Of a stretch of DNA of 47,604 nt, positions 26,197-34,876 are shown one piece after another (the first letter of the stretch is position 1; each line of letters begins with the position of its first letter). Where the stretch lies: assembly GCA_014584345.1 (NCBI GenBank), contig JACTNB010000012.1, positions 1-47,604 of the forward strand. The letters run 5' to 3'. Position numbers and translations under genes: made by a program. The DNA comes from Planctomycetota bacterium (GTDB taxonomy: Bacteria; Planctomycetota; Planctomycetia; Planctomycetales; Planctomycetaceae). The notes beneath the pieces were generated by a model, which was given only the letters and a program-made list of their open reading frames with translations, made no database searches and had not been told where the DNA came from.

Positions 26197-26751
26197 ATGA
26201 CCCGTCTACACGACAAGTATCGTAATGAAATCGTCCCGGCCTTGAAGCAGGAGCTAGGGCGAGAAAATATCCACTCGCTGCCCAAGGTGGAAAAGATCGT
26301 CCTGAATATGGGCGTTGGGAAAGCGATTCAGGATCGCAAGCGGCTGGAAGAAGCCGTGCAGCACTTGGGGCAGATCTCGGGGCAGAAGCCTCAGATTACC
26401 CGGGCGCGAAAATCAATCGCCAACTTCCGCCTGCGTGAAGGTATGGAAGTGGGATGCTGCGTCACGCTTCGCGGCCCCCGGATGTATGAATTCCTTGATC
26501 GCCTGATCAATCTGGCCTTGCCCCGAGTACGCGACTTCCGCGGTGTCAGCGAAAAGGCATTCGATGGGAATGGCAATTACAGCATGGGGCTTTCGGAGCA
26601 GATGGTGTTTCCGGAAGTGGATGCGGACAATGCCAAGTTCACCCAGGGTTTGAATATTACGATTGTGACCTCGGCTCGCAATAACGACGAAGCACGCAAC
26701 TTGCTGACCAAGTTGGGTATGCCTTTCCGTAAGCCAGGTGGCGGCCGCTGA
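26197..26751 (+). CDS. rplE: 50S ribosomal protein L5
   Basis: 184 residues. MTRLHDKYRNEIVPALKQEL, PKVEKIVLNMGVGKA, KPQITRARKSIANFRLREGM, CCVTLRGPRMYEFLDRLI and the C-terminal NLLTKLGMPFRK identify uL5, the 5S rRNA binder. In most bacteria rpsN (S14) follows; here the next gene is rpsH after only 55 bases, and no rpsN is present. Confidence 0.97.
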   Translation: MTRLHDKYRNEIVPALKQELGRENIHSLPKVEKIVLNMGVGKAIQDRKRLEEAVQHLGQISGQKPQITRARKSIANFRLREGMEVGCCVTLRGPRMYEFLDRLINLALPRVRDFRGVSEKAFDGNGNYSMGLSEQMVFPEVDADNAKFTQGLNITIVTSARNNDEARNLLTKLGMPFRKPGGGR

Positions 26752-26806
26752 TTACCTGTCAACTCAAGATTCAGTTTTTCATTTAGCGAATTGGAATTTT
26801 GCAACC

Positions 26807-27202
26807 ATGATGACCGACCCGGTTGCCGACATGCTGACCCGTATCCGCAATGCGATCGCGATTGAACGTCCAGTCGTGGATATCCCGGCTTCACGCCTGA
26901 AGCAGGGGATCGCGGATGTGCTCAAGCGTGAAGGTTACATCTGGAATTACGAAATTCTGGAACAGAGTCCACAAAATGTGCTTCGAGTCCAGTTGAAGTA
27001 CGGACCGAATGGCGAAAAGGTGATACAGAAGCTGATTCGCTTCAGCAAGCCCGGTCGCCGCCAGTATGCGGGAGTCAAGGAGACCCCGGAAGTCATGCAG
27101 GGGATGGGAATTTGTATCCTGTCCACCAGCCAGGGCGTGCTGAGCAACCGTGAAGCCAAGGCCAAGGGGATTGGTGGCGAAGTTCTTTGCACCGTGTGGT
27201 AA
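26807..27202 (+). CDS. rpsH: 30S ribosomal protein S8
   Basis: 131 residues starting at MMTDPVADMLTRIRNA (ATG 26807 or 26810). uS8 signatures are VVDIPASRLKQGIADVLKRE, the KPGRRQYAGVKETPEV region and the C-terminal ILSTSQGVLSNREAKAKGIG. S8 binds 16S rRNA helix 21 and in E. coli represses the spc operon. Confidence 0.97.
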   Translation: MMTDPVADMLTRIRNAIAIERPVVDIPASRLKQGIADVLKREGYIWNYEILEQSPQNVLRVQLKYGPNGEKVIQKLIRFSKPGRRQYAGVKETPEVMQGMGICILSTSQGVLSNREAKAKGIGGEVLCTVW

Positions 27203-27260
27203 TTTGGAAATTCTTCATGCGGAAGTGGCCCCCGGGATTCACTTCAGGATTGATATTAAA

Positions 27261-27806
27261 ATGTCTCGTATTGGTAAAAAACCGATTTCCATTCCCGACA
27301 AGGTCGAGGTGACCTTGAACGGTCGTACTGTCACCGTCAAGGGCCCGACTGGCACGTTGACCCTGGATCACCACCCGGGTGTTTCGGTCCGCGTGGATAC
27401 GGCAGCCCGCCAGGTGATTGTGGAGCGACCGGACGACGCCCGCCAGAGTCGCGCCTTGCATGGGCTGACGCGTGCCTTGGTCAATAACATGGTCCAAGGG
27501 ATAGTGACGCCCTTCGAGAAACGCCTGGAAGTGGTAGGCGTCGGGTATCAGGCGCAGTTACAGGGCAAGGTGCTCTCCCTGCAAGTGGGCTTTGCCAACA
27601 CGATTAAAATGCCGATTCCCGAAGGAGTGACATGCGAACTCCCGTCGGCCACGTTGATCGTGCTGAAAAGTTCCGACAAGCATAAAGTGGGTCAGTTTGC
27701 GGCGAATATTCGCGGCGTGCGACCTCCCGAGCCGTACAAGGGGAAGGGAATTCGCTACCAGGGCGAATACATTCGTCGAAAAGCTGGAAAAGCCTTCGCG
27801 AAGTAG
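27261..27806 (+). CDS. rplF: 50S ribosomal protein L6
   Basis: 181 residues from ATG 27261 (MSRIGKKPISIPDKVEV); the longer frame upstream overlaps rpsH and is not conserved. VTVKGPTGTLTLDHHPGV, FEKRLEVVGVGYQAQLQGK and RGVRPPEPYKGKGIRYQGE identify uL6. It lies near the GTPase centre. Confidence 0.97.
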   Translation: MSRIGKKPISIPDKVEVTLNGRTVTVKGPTGTLTLDHHPGVSVRVDTAARQVIVERPDDARQSRALHGLTRALVNNMVQGIVTPFEKRLEVVGVGYQAQLQGKVLSLQVGFANTIKMPIPEGVTCELPSATLIVLKSSDKHKVGQFAANIRGVRPPEPYKGKGIRYQGEYIRRKAGKAFAK

Positions 27807-27943
27807 TCGATTTGGTGGCGTAGTCCGCAGGGCCTCGCTACAATGCCCGATTCCTGTGTAGGCGGCGTCCCTCGGGAAGCGAAGGCTGGTTTTCAAGGTA
27901 CACATTTGTTTTCGATAGCGTTTTGCAGGTTGGCAGGTTAGCC

Positions 27944-28309
27944 ATGAAATTAATCAAGCGAGTTCAGAACCGACGGGAACGCCGGGCTTTCCGTGTCCGC
28001 AATCGTATTCGCTCAGCCGGTCGTTTGCGTCTGTCCGTCTTTCGCAGCAATCGCCACATGTATGCCCAGATCGTAGACGATGAGGCCGGTGTGACACTGG
28101 TTTCCGCCAATACCATGGAAGGGGCCGTCATGGGCCCCGGGAAGTATGCCGGCAACCTGGAAGCCGCCACGAAGGTGGGGGAGTTGCTGGCCTCTCGTGC
28201 CCAGGCAAAAGGGATCACGGAAGTGGCGTTCGACCGGGGTGATTACAAATATCACGGGCGAGTGAAAGCGTTGGCAGAAGCGGCCCGCGCGGGTGGGTTG
28301 CAGTTCTGA
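27944..28309 (+). CDS. rplR: 50S ribosomal protein L18
   Basis: 121 residues from ATG 27944. uL18 landmarks: RLRLSVFRSNRHMYAQIVDD, GVTLVSANTMEG and EVAFDRGDYKYHGRVKALAE. It binds 5S rRNA with L5. The 137-base gap after rplF is longer than average here. Confidence 0.97.
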   Translation: MKLIKRVQNRRERRAFRVRNRIRSAGRLRLSVFRSNRHMYAQIVDDEAGVTLVSANTMEGAVMGPGKYAGNLEAATKVGELLASRAQAKGITEVAFDRGDYKYHGRVKALAEAARAGGLQF

Positions 28310-28420
28310 TGCCTGCCGGGGGACTTCCCCGTTGCAGTGCTCGGTGTCGTTTGTCGTCGTCAGATTAAAGTGTCCGATTCAGTCAGCCAGCGTGTATAGA
28401 TCAGATGGGGAGAATTTCAC

Positions 28421-28900
28421 TTGTCCAGTGAAACCAAATCAGACAACCAGGAACAGGTCGTACAGATTCGTCGCTGTGCGTGCGTGGTCAAAGGGGGCCG
28501 TCGCTTCAGTTTTGCTGCCATGGTCGTGCTGGGTAATCAGCGTGGCGAGGTTGGCTGGGGCTATGGCAAGGCCGGCGAAGTTCCCAGTTCCGTCGAGAAG
28601 GCGGTCAAGGATTGCAATCATCATAAGATTCGCATTGAGTTGAAGGGGACCACCATACCGCATGAAGTTGAAGGCCGATTTGGGTCTGCCCGCGTGTTGC
28701 TGTTGCCGGCGAATCCCGGTACCGGCATTATCGCCGGGGCCAGTGTGCGAGCCGTGGTGGAATCCGTGGGACTCAAGGATATCCTCACAAAGGTACGTGG
28801 CTCGACGAATCCCATCAACGTGGTGAAAGCCACTTTCGACGCTTTGCAGAAGATACGCACACGTGATGACGTGGCTCGCTTACGAGGAGTGGAATTGTAA
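28421..28900 (+). CDS. rpsE: 30S ribosomal protein S5
   Basis: 159 residues with a TTG start at 28421, preceded by TGGGGAG. uS5 landmarks: QVVQIRRCACVVKGGRRFSF, GWGYGKAGEVPSSVEKAV, LLLPANPGTGIIAGASVRAV and TNPINVVKATFDAL. The stop codon shares its last base with the rplO ATG (TAATG). rpmD (L30), usually the next gene, is absent. Confidence 0.96.
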   Translation: MSSETKSDNQEQVVQIRRCACVVKGGRRFSFAAMVVLGNQRGEVGWGYGKAGEVPSSVEKAVKDCNHHKIRIELKGTTIPHEVEGRFGSARVLLLPANPGTGIIAGASVRAVVESVGLKDILTKVRGSTNPINVVKATFDALQKIRTRDDVARLRGVEL

Positions 28901-29352
28901 TGATTATTGATGATGTACATCGTGGCATAACCAAGCGTCGTAAACGGAAGCGGATTGGACGCGGCTTGGGCTCCGGCCATGGCAAGACCTCGGGCCGTGG
29001 TCACAAGGGAGACGGTAGCCGTGCAGGGTTTCATTCCCGCCGTGGCTATGAAGGGGGCCAAACGCCCATCTTCATGCGTGTTGCCAAGCGGGGATTCAAC
29101 AATCGTGCCTTTGCCGACAAGATTGTGATTGTCAACATCCGCGATCTTGAGGCACAATTCGCGGATGGAGACGTCATTACGCCCGATACCTTGCGGTCCA
29201 AGGGCCTGATTCACGGTCAGTTCGATGGCGTGAAATTGCTGGGGGACGGCGAGACCACCAAAAAGTTTACCGTACAGGTCCATCGCTTTTCCGCGTCCGC
29301 CGAGGAGAAGATCGTTAATGCCGGCGGCAAAGTCGAGCCGATCGTCTCTTAG
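28900..29352 (+). CDS. rplO: 50S ribosomal protein L15
   Basis: 150 residues. The glycine- and arginine-rich uL15 N-terminus is clear (RKRIGRGLGSGHGKTSGRGH, then GFEGGQ-like YEGGQTPIFMRVAKRGF), with a C-terminal HRFSASAEEKIVNAGGKVE. Translation is probably coupled to rpsE. A strong terminator follows about 130 bases after the stop, splitting the superoperon before secY. Confidence 0.97.
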   Translation: MIIDDVHRGITKRRKRKRIGRGLGSGHGKTSGRGHKGDGSRAGFHSRRGYEGGQTPIFMRVAKRGFNNRAFADKIVIVNIRDLEAQFADGDVITPDTLRSKGLIHGQFDGVKLLGDGETTKKFTVQVHRFSASAEEKIVNAGGKVEPIVS

Positions 29353-29482
29353 TTACCCGGCGTCTTGACGCAAGGCATCTGCAGAAGCCGTCCGCGGAGT
29401 GGATTTACGAGACGGTCAACCCCTGGATTCTGCTAACCGGGATCGTTGGTGATGTTCGTGGCAGACAGATGACATGAGATAC

Positions 29483-29513
29483 AACGCCTTTCCTCGCGGT
29501 GAGGCGTTTTTTA
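29483..29513 (+). terminator. Rho-independent terminator after rplO
   Basis: AACGCCT (29483-29489) pairs with AGGCGTT (29502-29508), followed by a T tract to 29511. It separates the S10-spc genes from secY. Confidence 0.8.
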
Positions 29514-29836
29514 TTGGCTGGTGATTTCGCCGTATTTTACCGCTACTGGTTTTGGAATTGGTAAGAATCCGGTCGCCTGGACTTGCCAAAACTGCATGGA
29601 TACACGAAATTTGAGCGCCCCATGAATTGGGGGGAGTCCCATTGACGGGGAAAGTTCCCTGGCGGCGTTTTGCCGCGGCCTCTCCGCGGCATGGCGCGGG
29701 TTTGAAGGAGCGGCTTTTTCACGTAACAACCGGGTAATGGCCTTCTGTCGTGTTTCGGCAGCGAGCCCAGCGGGAGAATGATCTCCGTTGCGCTTGCCTT
29801 ATTGTCTTATTCGACAATCTCAGGAACTTTACATCG
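29514..29836. other. secY leader region with a strong hairpin
   Basis: About 320 bases between the rplO terminator and secY without a supportable gene. It holds the 8-bp perfect stem at 29671-29691 and should contain a promoter for secY-map, though I cannot point to convincing hexamers. Confidence 0.5.
29671..29691 (+). promoter_or_regulatory. GC-rich hairpin upstream of secY
   Basis: TGCCGCGG (29671-29678) and CCGCGGCA (29684-29691) form a perfect 8-bp stem with the 5-base loop CCTCT. There is no T tract on either strand, so it is not an intrinsic terminator; an mRNA leader element for secY or a protein site is possible. Confidence 0.4.
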
Positions 29837-31201
29837 ATGCTCGAAAAACTGATTACTGTGTTTCGCATTCCTGAACTGCGGAACAAAATCCTGCTGACGA
29901 TTGGCCTGCTGGCCGTCTATCGCCTGGGGTTTTGGGTCCCGCTTCCCTTTATTGATCAGGAACTGTTCCGCGCCCAGATGGAAAAATTGCAGCAGGGATC
30001 GTCCGGTTTCGGCCAGGTGATTCAAATGGTTTCGCTGTTTTCCGCTTCGAACCTGGGGAATTCGACCATCTTCGGGTTGGGGATCATGCCCTATATCTCG
30101 GCATCGATCATCTTTCAGTTGATGGGCAGCGTTTATCCTCCCCTGGAACAGTTGCAAAAAGAGGGAGAGGCGGGCCGCAAGAAAATTAATGAATATACGC
30201 GTTACGCCACGGTCGTGATCTGTTTGCTGCAGAGCTTCTTCTGGATTCGGGCGATCTCGACCGGTTTCGGAGGGGGTAATGGCATGATCATGCAGGAATA
30301 CAATTTCTGGTATATCCACATGATGGGGGCCCTCGTGATGACCGCAGGGACCATTTTCCTGATGTGGCTCGGGGAACAGATCGATGAATTCGGGATCGGC
30401 AACGGGATCAGTCTGCTGATCATGGCCGGGATCCTGGCTCAGATGCCCACCTCGCTGTACGAGTATATGCAACCGGCGTTCGAGCAGGGGATTCGGGCAG
30501 GTACCGATACCGGCGTCGATAAATTGCTGCTGTTACTGGGACTGTTTATCGGAGTCGTCATTGGCGTGATTGCGATGACCCAGGGGCAGCGACGTATTCC
30601 CATTCAAAGTGCGAAGCATGTTCGCGGGCGGAAGGTGATGGGGGGACAGCGACAGTTTCTGCCGTTGCGGGTCAATCAGGCGGGCGTGATGCCGATCATC
30701 TTCGCTTCCAGTCTGCTCATGTTCCCCTATTTCATGTTCAGCCAGGCATCCGCCGTTTGGCCGGAGTCAATGACCTTGAAAACCTTGGCCAGTGCCTTTG
30801 GGGCGGGTCGCGGGTTCCTGTATAATGCGTCCTATGTCGCGCTGATCTACTTCTTCTGTTACTTCTGGACTGCCATCACGTTCAATCCCAAGGACATGGC
30901 GAATAATCTGAAGGATTATGGCAGTTTTATCCCGGGTTACCGGCCGGGGACGAGGACGGCTGCCTATCTGGAACAGGTGATGGTGCGGATTACCTATGTG
31001 GGGGCGGGCTTCCTGGCTATTGTGGCGATCATACCGACGATCGTGGCACGCTGGATGAATATTCCCTTCATGCTGGCCAGCTTTTACGGCGGCACCGGTT
31101 TGCTGATCGTGGTTTCCGTGGCACTGGACCTGGTGCAGAAAATCGACAGCCATCTGGTGATGCGGAACTATCGTGGCATGCTGGAGTCCGACGAGAATTG
31201 A
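29837..31201 (+). CDS. secY: Preprotein translocase subunit SecY
   Basis: 454 residues with ten membrane helices, the channel-forming subunit of SecYEG. Start at ATG 29837 (MLEKLITVFRIPELRNKILL), with CAGGAA upstream. Landmarks: LAVYRLGFWVPLPFID in helix 1, LGIMPYISASIIFQLM in the plug/helix 2 region, GIGNGISLLIMAGILAQMP, RRIPIQSAKHVRGRKVMGG in the cytoplasmic loop and FIPGYRPGTRTAAYLEQVM. In planctomycetes it serves the export of the many signal-peptide proteins seen here. map follows after 31 bases. Confidence 0.97.
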   Translation: MLEKLITVFRIPELRNKILLTIGLLAVYRLGFWVPLPFIDQELFRAQMEKLQQGSSGFGQVIQMVSLFSASNLGNSTIFGLGIMPYISASIIFQLMGSVYPPLEQLQKEGEAGRKKINEYTRYATVVICLLQSFFWIRAISTGFGGGNGMIMQEYNFWYIHMMGALVMTAGTIFLMWLGEQIDEFGIGNGISLLIMAGILAQMPTSLYEYMQPAFEQGIRAGTDTGVDKLLLLLGLFIGVVIGVIAMTQGQRRIPIQSAKHVRGRKVMGGQRQFLPLRVNQAGVMPIIFASSLLMFPYFMFSQASAVWPESMTLKTLASAFGAGRGFLYNASYVALIYFFCYFWTAITFNPKDMANNLKDYGSFIPGYRPGTRTAAYLEQVMVRITYVGAGFLAIVAIIPTIVARWMNIPFMLASFYGGTGLLIVVSVALDLVQKIDSHLVMRNYRGMLESDEN

Positions 31202-31232
31202 ATCGCGGCAGAATCCGCACGGGAGAGTAGCC

Positions 31233-32024
31233 TTGATTACGCTGAAAAGCCCTCGGGAAATCGACCGGATGCGCCAAGCGGGGTTGCTGGTGTCCGAAGC
31301 GCACCGGTTGATTGAATCCCTGGTCAGGCCAGGCGTAAAAACATGCGAGATTGATCAGGCGGTCGAGGAGTTATTCCGTCAGCATGGGGCCATCCCGCTG
31401 TTCAAGGGATTTCCTGGACCGGTCCCTTTCCCTGCCGTCTGCTGCATCTCGTTAAACGAAGAAGTCGTGCATGGCATCCCTGGCCCGCGTGAACTGCGGG
31501 AAGGGGATATCGTCAGCATCGACACGGGGTGCAAATACCAGGGGTGGTGTGGGGATTCCGCCTGGACCTACGCCGTGGGCGAAGTGGACTCCGTCAAGCG
31601 AAAACTGCTGGATGTGGGGGAAGCCGCCCTGTACTTGGCGATCGAGGCGTTGGGGGAGTGTCGTCTGTGGAGCGAGGTTGCCCAGCGACTGGAGGATTTT
31701 ATTTACGGAAATGGTTTCAGCTCCGTGGAGGATTTTGTCGGACACGGCATCGGGCGGGAGATGCATGAAGATCCCCAGGTCCCACATTACGTGGACGAGG
31801 AAACCCTGGAGAAGGATTTCGAGTTGAAACCTGGTCTGGTGCTGGCCATTGAGCCGATGGTTAATGCCGGAACGCGAAATGTCGTGATAACGGACGATCA
31901 TTGGACGGTGTGTACCGAAGATGGGCGCCCGAGCGTGCATTTCGAGCATACCGTGGCGCTGACAAAGACGGGGCCGGAGATATTAACCCCGCGTCTTGCG
32001 TCGCTGGTGGCTCCCAAGCCCTGA
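31233..32024 (+). CDS. map: Methionine aminopeptidase, type I
   Basis: 263 residues removing N-terminal methionine. The start is a TTG at 31233 with GGGAG upstream, giving the family N-terminus (L/M)ITLKSPREIDRMRQAG; an in-frame ATG at 31173 lies inside secY. Metal ligands are in DIVSIDTGCK (D), GWCGDSAW (D), FVGHGIGREMHEDP (H), LAIEPMV (E) and HFEHTVAL (E). There is no N-terminal zinc-finger extension. adk and infA, often beside map in this operon, are missing. Confidence 0.95.
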   Translation: MITLKSPREIDRMRQAGLLVSEAHRLIESLVRPGVKTCEIDQAVEELFRQHGAIPLFKGFPGPVPFPAVCCISLNEEVVHGIPGPRELREGDIVSIDTGCKYQGWCGDSAWTYAVGEVDSVKRKLLDVGEAALYLAIEALGECRLWSEVAQRLEDFIYGNGFSSVEDFVGHGIGREMHEDPQVPHYVDEETLEKDFELKPGLVLAIEPMVNAGTRNVVITDDHWTVCTEDGRPSVHFEHTVALTKTGPEILTPRLASLVAPKP

Positions 32025-32473
32025 GGGCGTCGGGGCGAAGAAGAGCTTCCGGGCGCAATAAGACAAGAGGAAAACGTCCCCTTTTGGGGAAATTCACAAG
32101 AATATCTGGCCGTTGACTTGTGAGAGTTGGCCAGGCAGAGTTATAATCCCGCGTTCCAACCCTTGCGGAGACGGTATCGTTGTTTCCAGGGCTTCGCGGC
32201 TTTCCGGCCTCGCTGGCAGTGTGAAGGTTGCGAACGACGTTACCATAGGGCAGCCAACGGGTTACCAGAGCTGGTCGTCGGGGAGTTCACGAAGTTCGTG
32301 GTGTGGTTGTGCTGGTTGCCCGTGGTGATTCCTGATGGGGAAACGGTATCTGGTTATCCATTTGGGGATACGGTAATCGGAGTGCCCCTGTATGGGGATG
32401 CTGTGATGGCAGGCAAGGCGTAAGTATTGCGGATGGGCTTTTTGGGTGAAACGAGCAAAGGTGTTGGTGCGAC
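32025..32473. other. Intergenic leader before rpmJ
   Basis: About 450 bases lacking a gene. A promoter sits at 32118-32147; the remaining ~320 bases would be a long untranslated leader for rpmJ-rpsM-rpsK-rpoA-rplQ. It contains repeated GGTAT/GGTTATC-like segments around 32345-32385 that could fold, but I cannot assign a known element. infA, expected here, is absent. Confidence 0.45.
32118..32147 (+). promoter_or_regulatory. Promoter of the alpha operon
   Basis: TTGTGA (32118-32123), 18-bp spacer, perfect TATAAT (32142-32147). A better -35 match TTGACT at 32113 would leave a 23-bp spacer and is less likely. Confidence 0.6.
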
Positions 32474-32590
32474 ATGAAGGTTCGGGCAAGCGTCAAGAGA
32501 ATTTGTGAAGGCTGCAAGATTGTACAGCGCAAAGGCCGGGTTTACGTGATTTGTTCCGTGAATCCCAAGCATAAGCAGCGGCAGGGCTAG
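32474..32590 (+). CDS. rpmJ: 50S ribosomal protein L36
   Basis: 38 residues: MKVRASVKRICEGCKIVQRK, then RVYVICSVNPKHKQRQG. C11, C14, C27 and H33 form the zinc site of the cysteine-containing (C+) form of bL36. It is the first gene of the alpha operon. The 75-base gap to rpsM has no other gene. Confidence 0.95.
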   Translation: MKVRASVKRICEGCKIVQRKGRVYVICSVNPKHKQRQG

Positions 32591-32665
32591 GCGTTCGTCG
32601 CAGGCTGCCGAGGCGATGCCCCTCGCGTTAATTTGCTGATCAGGAAACATTGGAGTTAGAACAAT

Positions 32666-33052
32666 ATGCCACGCGTGCAGGGTGTTGATATTCCCAACAA
32701 CAAGGCCGCCTATATTTCGCTGACCTATCTGTATGGGATTGGTCGTCATACCGCGATTGAAATCTGCCGTAGCCTGGGACTCGATCCTCAGATGAAGGCC
32801 CGGGATATGTCCGACGACGACCTGGCTCATTTGAATAACCTGCTGGATACCAGCTATGTGATTGAAGGTCAGTTGCGTCGGCAGGTGCAGCAGCACATCG
32901 CTCGCTTGCGGGAAATTCAGTGTTATCGTGGGAGTCGGCATCGTCGTGGATTGCCCGTGCGTGGCCAGCGAACCATTACCAACGCGCGGACCCGCAAAGG
33001 GGTCCGTAAGACGGTTGCCGGGAAAAAAGGTGTTAAGGATATGCGTCACTAA
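32666..33052 (+). CDS. rpsM: 30S ribosomal protein S13
   Basis: 128 residues. PRVQGVDIPNNKAAYISLTY, YGIGRHTAIEICRSLGL, the YRGSRHRRGLPVRGQRTITN block and the C-terminal basic KGVRKTVAGKK identify uS13, which contacts the P-site tRNA and the B1 bridges. Confidence 0.97.
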   Translation: MPRVQGVDIPNNKAAYISLTYLYGIGRHTAIEICRSLGLDPQMKARDMSDDDLAHLNNLLDTSYVIEGQLRRQVQQHIARLREIQCYRGSRHRRGLPVRGQRTITNARTRKGVRKTVAGKKGVKDMRH

Positions 33053-33219
33053 ACCAGTGCGAGCGACACCGGTACGGCTCGTTCGGCCGTGTCGGAGCCC
33101 TGGGCGGGTGTAGCCGGGTACGTCGGATGAAACGCCAAGGCAGTCGCAACGGGAGTCAAGGGTGCGTCCAAGGCGGTCCAGCAATCAAGCAAATCTGAAT
33201 TGAGATACGGGAGCTGTTT

Positions 33220-33600
33220 GTGGCAAAAGTGAAGAAGAAGAAGGCTCGTCGTAACGTGACGAAGGCCATCGCGCACATCAAGGCGTCTTTCAACAACACG
33301 TTGGTGACCATCACGGACGTCAACGGCGAAGTTCTGTGTTGGGCGGCTGCCGGGACGGTTGGCTTCAAGGGAAGTCGCAAGAGCACTCCCTTTGCCGCGC
33401 AGCGTGCCGCCGAGGTCTGTGCCGATCGCGCCAAGAAGTTCGGCGTACGGGAAATGGATGTCCGCGTGAAAGGTCCCGGTTCTGGACGTGAAAGTGCCAT
33501 CACGGGACTGCAAACTCCGGGCATCAGCATCAAAATGATTGAAGATGTCACGCCCCTGCCTCACAATGGGTGTCGCCCTCCCAAGAAGCGACGCGTTTGA
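33220..33600 (+). CDS. rpsK: 30S ribosomal protein S11
   Basis: 126 residues with a GTG start at 33220. uS11 pattern: AIAHIKASFNNTLVTITDVN, GFKGSRKSTPFAAQRAAE, VRVKGPGSGRESAITGLQ and the C-terminal DVTPLPHNGCRPPKKRRV. It lies on the platform near the Shine-Dalgarno helix. rpsD, often next, is absent; rpoA follows after 175 bases. Confidence 0.97.
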   Translation: MAKVKKKKARRNVTKAIAHIKASFNNTLVTITDVNGEVLCWAAAGTVGFKGSRKSTPFAAQRAAEVCADRAKKFGVREMDVRVKGPGSGRESAITGLQTPGISIKMIEDVTPLPHNGCRPPKKRRV

Positions 33601-33775
33601 CGCGATTGTTCGCATGTGAACCCCGCGGGGCATGCGAACATCAGAGAAGAGTCTTATCGGAATTCGATGTCCTACCGACAGCTTAGCAGCCCGCCTGAAG
33701 GGTCGCCTGCCCCCGCGATCCCCAGTGCTGTTGTTGACGCGACTTGCTTGAATTTATCACAGGGAGAGAACCAAA

Positions 33776-34792
33776 ATGCGAATTCGTTGGCGTGGTTTGG
33801 AGTTACCCAACCGTCTGGCTATCGATCGGGACAGTGCCACCGCAACATTCGGGAAGTTTGTTGTGGAACCGTTTGAGCGAGGGTTTGGTTCCACCATCGG
33901 TAACAGTTTGCGGCGGATCCTGCTTTCCTCCCTTGAGGGAAGTTCGGTAACACGCGTCAAGATTCAGGGGATTCAGCACGAATTCACCACAATCCCCGGC
34001 GTTGTCGAGGACGTGACGGATATCTGCCTGAACCTGAAGTCCCTGATTGTCAAAAGCTACGCCGCCGGGCCTAAAACGATCCGTATCGAAAAACACACGC
34101 GGGGCGTTGTCACGGGGGCGGATATCATTACCGATGATCAGGTAGATGTGTTCAACAAGGAACTCGTGATTGCCACGATGACCGATGATGTCCCCTTGTC
34201 GATGGAGTTGACGGTAGAAAATGGCCGAGGTTACATCCCGGCTTCCGAACACTTCGATCGTGACCCGGAAGTGGGTGTCATTCCCCTGGACGCGTTGTAT
34301 TCTCCGGTCGAACGTGTCCGCTTTGCCGTCGAGGAAACACGCGTTGGTCAGCGAACCAACTACGATAAGCTGATCCTGGAAATCTGGACGAACGGCACGG
34401 TCTCTCCCGAGATGGCCCTGGTGGAATCGGCCAAGATCATGCGGAAGCATCTGAATCCGTTCATTACGTATCGCGAGCCAGGGCCAGAAGTGTCTCCGGA
34501 AGGGGGCCTGCTCGGCATGGCCGAGGCGACGGGGCACTCTCCGATCGACCTGGAACTGGAAGAAAAGTTGAATCAGTCGCTGGCGGAATTGAATCTTTCG
34601 GTTCGCGCCACGAACTGTCTGGAGTCGGAAGGCATCGTTTCGGTGCGTGACCTCGTCAGTAAGTCCGAAGATCAGTTGTTGCAGGTGCGAAATTTCGGGG
34701 AAACAACCCTCACCGAGGTTCGCGAGCGACTGAGCAGCATCGGCTTGCGGATGGGAATGAAATTGCCCCGTCGGCAGATCGCATCCAAGTAA
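33776..34792 (+). CDS. rpoA: DNA-directed RNA polymerase subunit alpha
   Basis: 338 residues. The alpha-NTD shows FGKFVVEPFERGFGSTIGNS, LRRILLSSLEGSSVTRVKI and EFTTIPGVVEDVTDICLNLK; the alpha-CTD (about 265-325) has LNLSVRATNCLESEGIVSV, the LLQVRNFGETTLTEVRERLS helix-hairpin-helix and ends LPRRQIASK. Both domains are complete. ACAGGGAGAG precedes the ATG. Confidence 0.97.
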   Translation: MRIRWRGLELPNRLAIDRDSATATFGKFVVEPFERGFGSTIGNSLRRILLSSLEGSSVTRVKIQGIQHEFTTIPGVVEDVTDICLNLKSLIVKSYAAGPKTIRIEKHTRGVVTGADIITDDQVDVFNKELVIATMTDDVPLSMELTVENGRGYIPASEHFDRDPEVGVIPLDALYSPVERVRFAVEETRVGQRTNYDKLILEIWTNGTVSPEMALVESAKIMRKHLNPFITYREPGPEVSPEGGLLGMAEATGHSPIDLELEEKLNQSLAELNLSVRATNCLESEGIVSVRDLVSKSEDQLLQVRNFGETTLTEVRERLSSIGLRMGMKLPRRQIASK

Positions 34793-34876
34793 ATTGATCT
34801 CCGGATCAGCCCGCTCTGTCGCGGAGGCAGGGGGCTCACCAATTTAATTTCTATTTTGCAGTGAATATTCAATACC

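Noticed and set aside
32113..32147. Promoter using TTGACT as -35
   Set aside because: The spacer to TATAAT would be 23 bp; TTGTGA at 18 bp is more plausible.
32354..33184. 276-codon minus-strand frame opposite rpmJ-rpsM
   Set aside because: Covers two certain genes and shows no family features.
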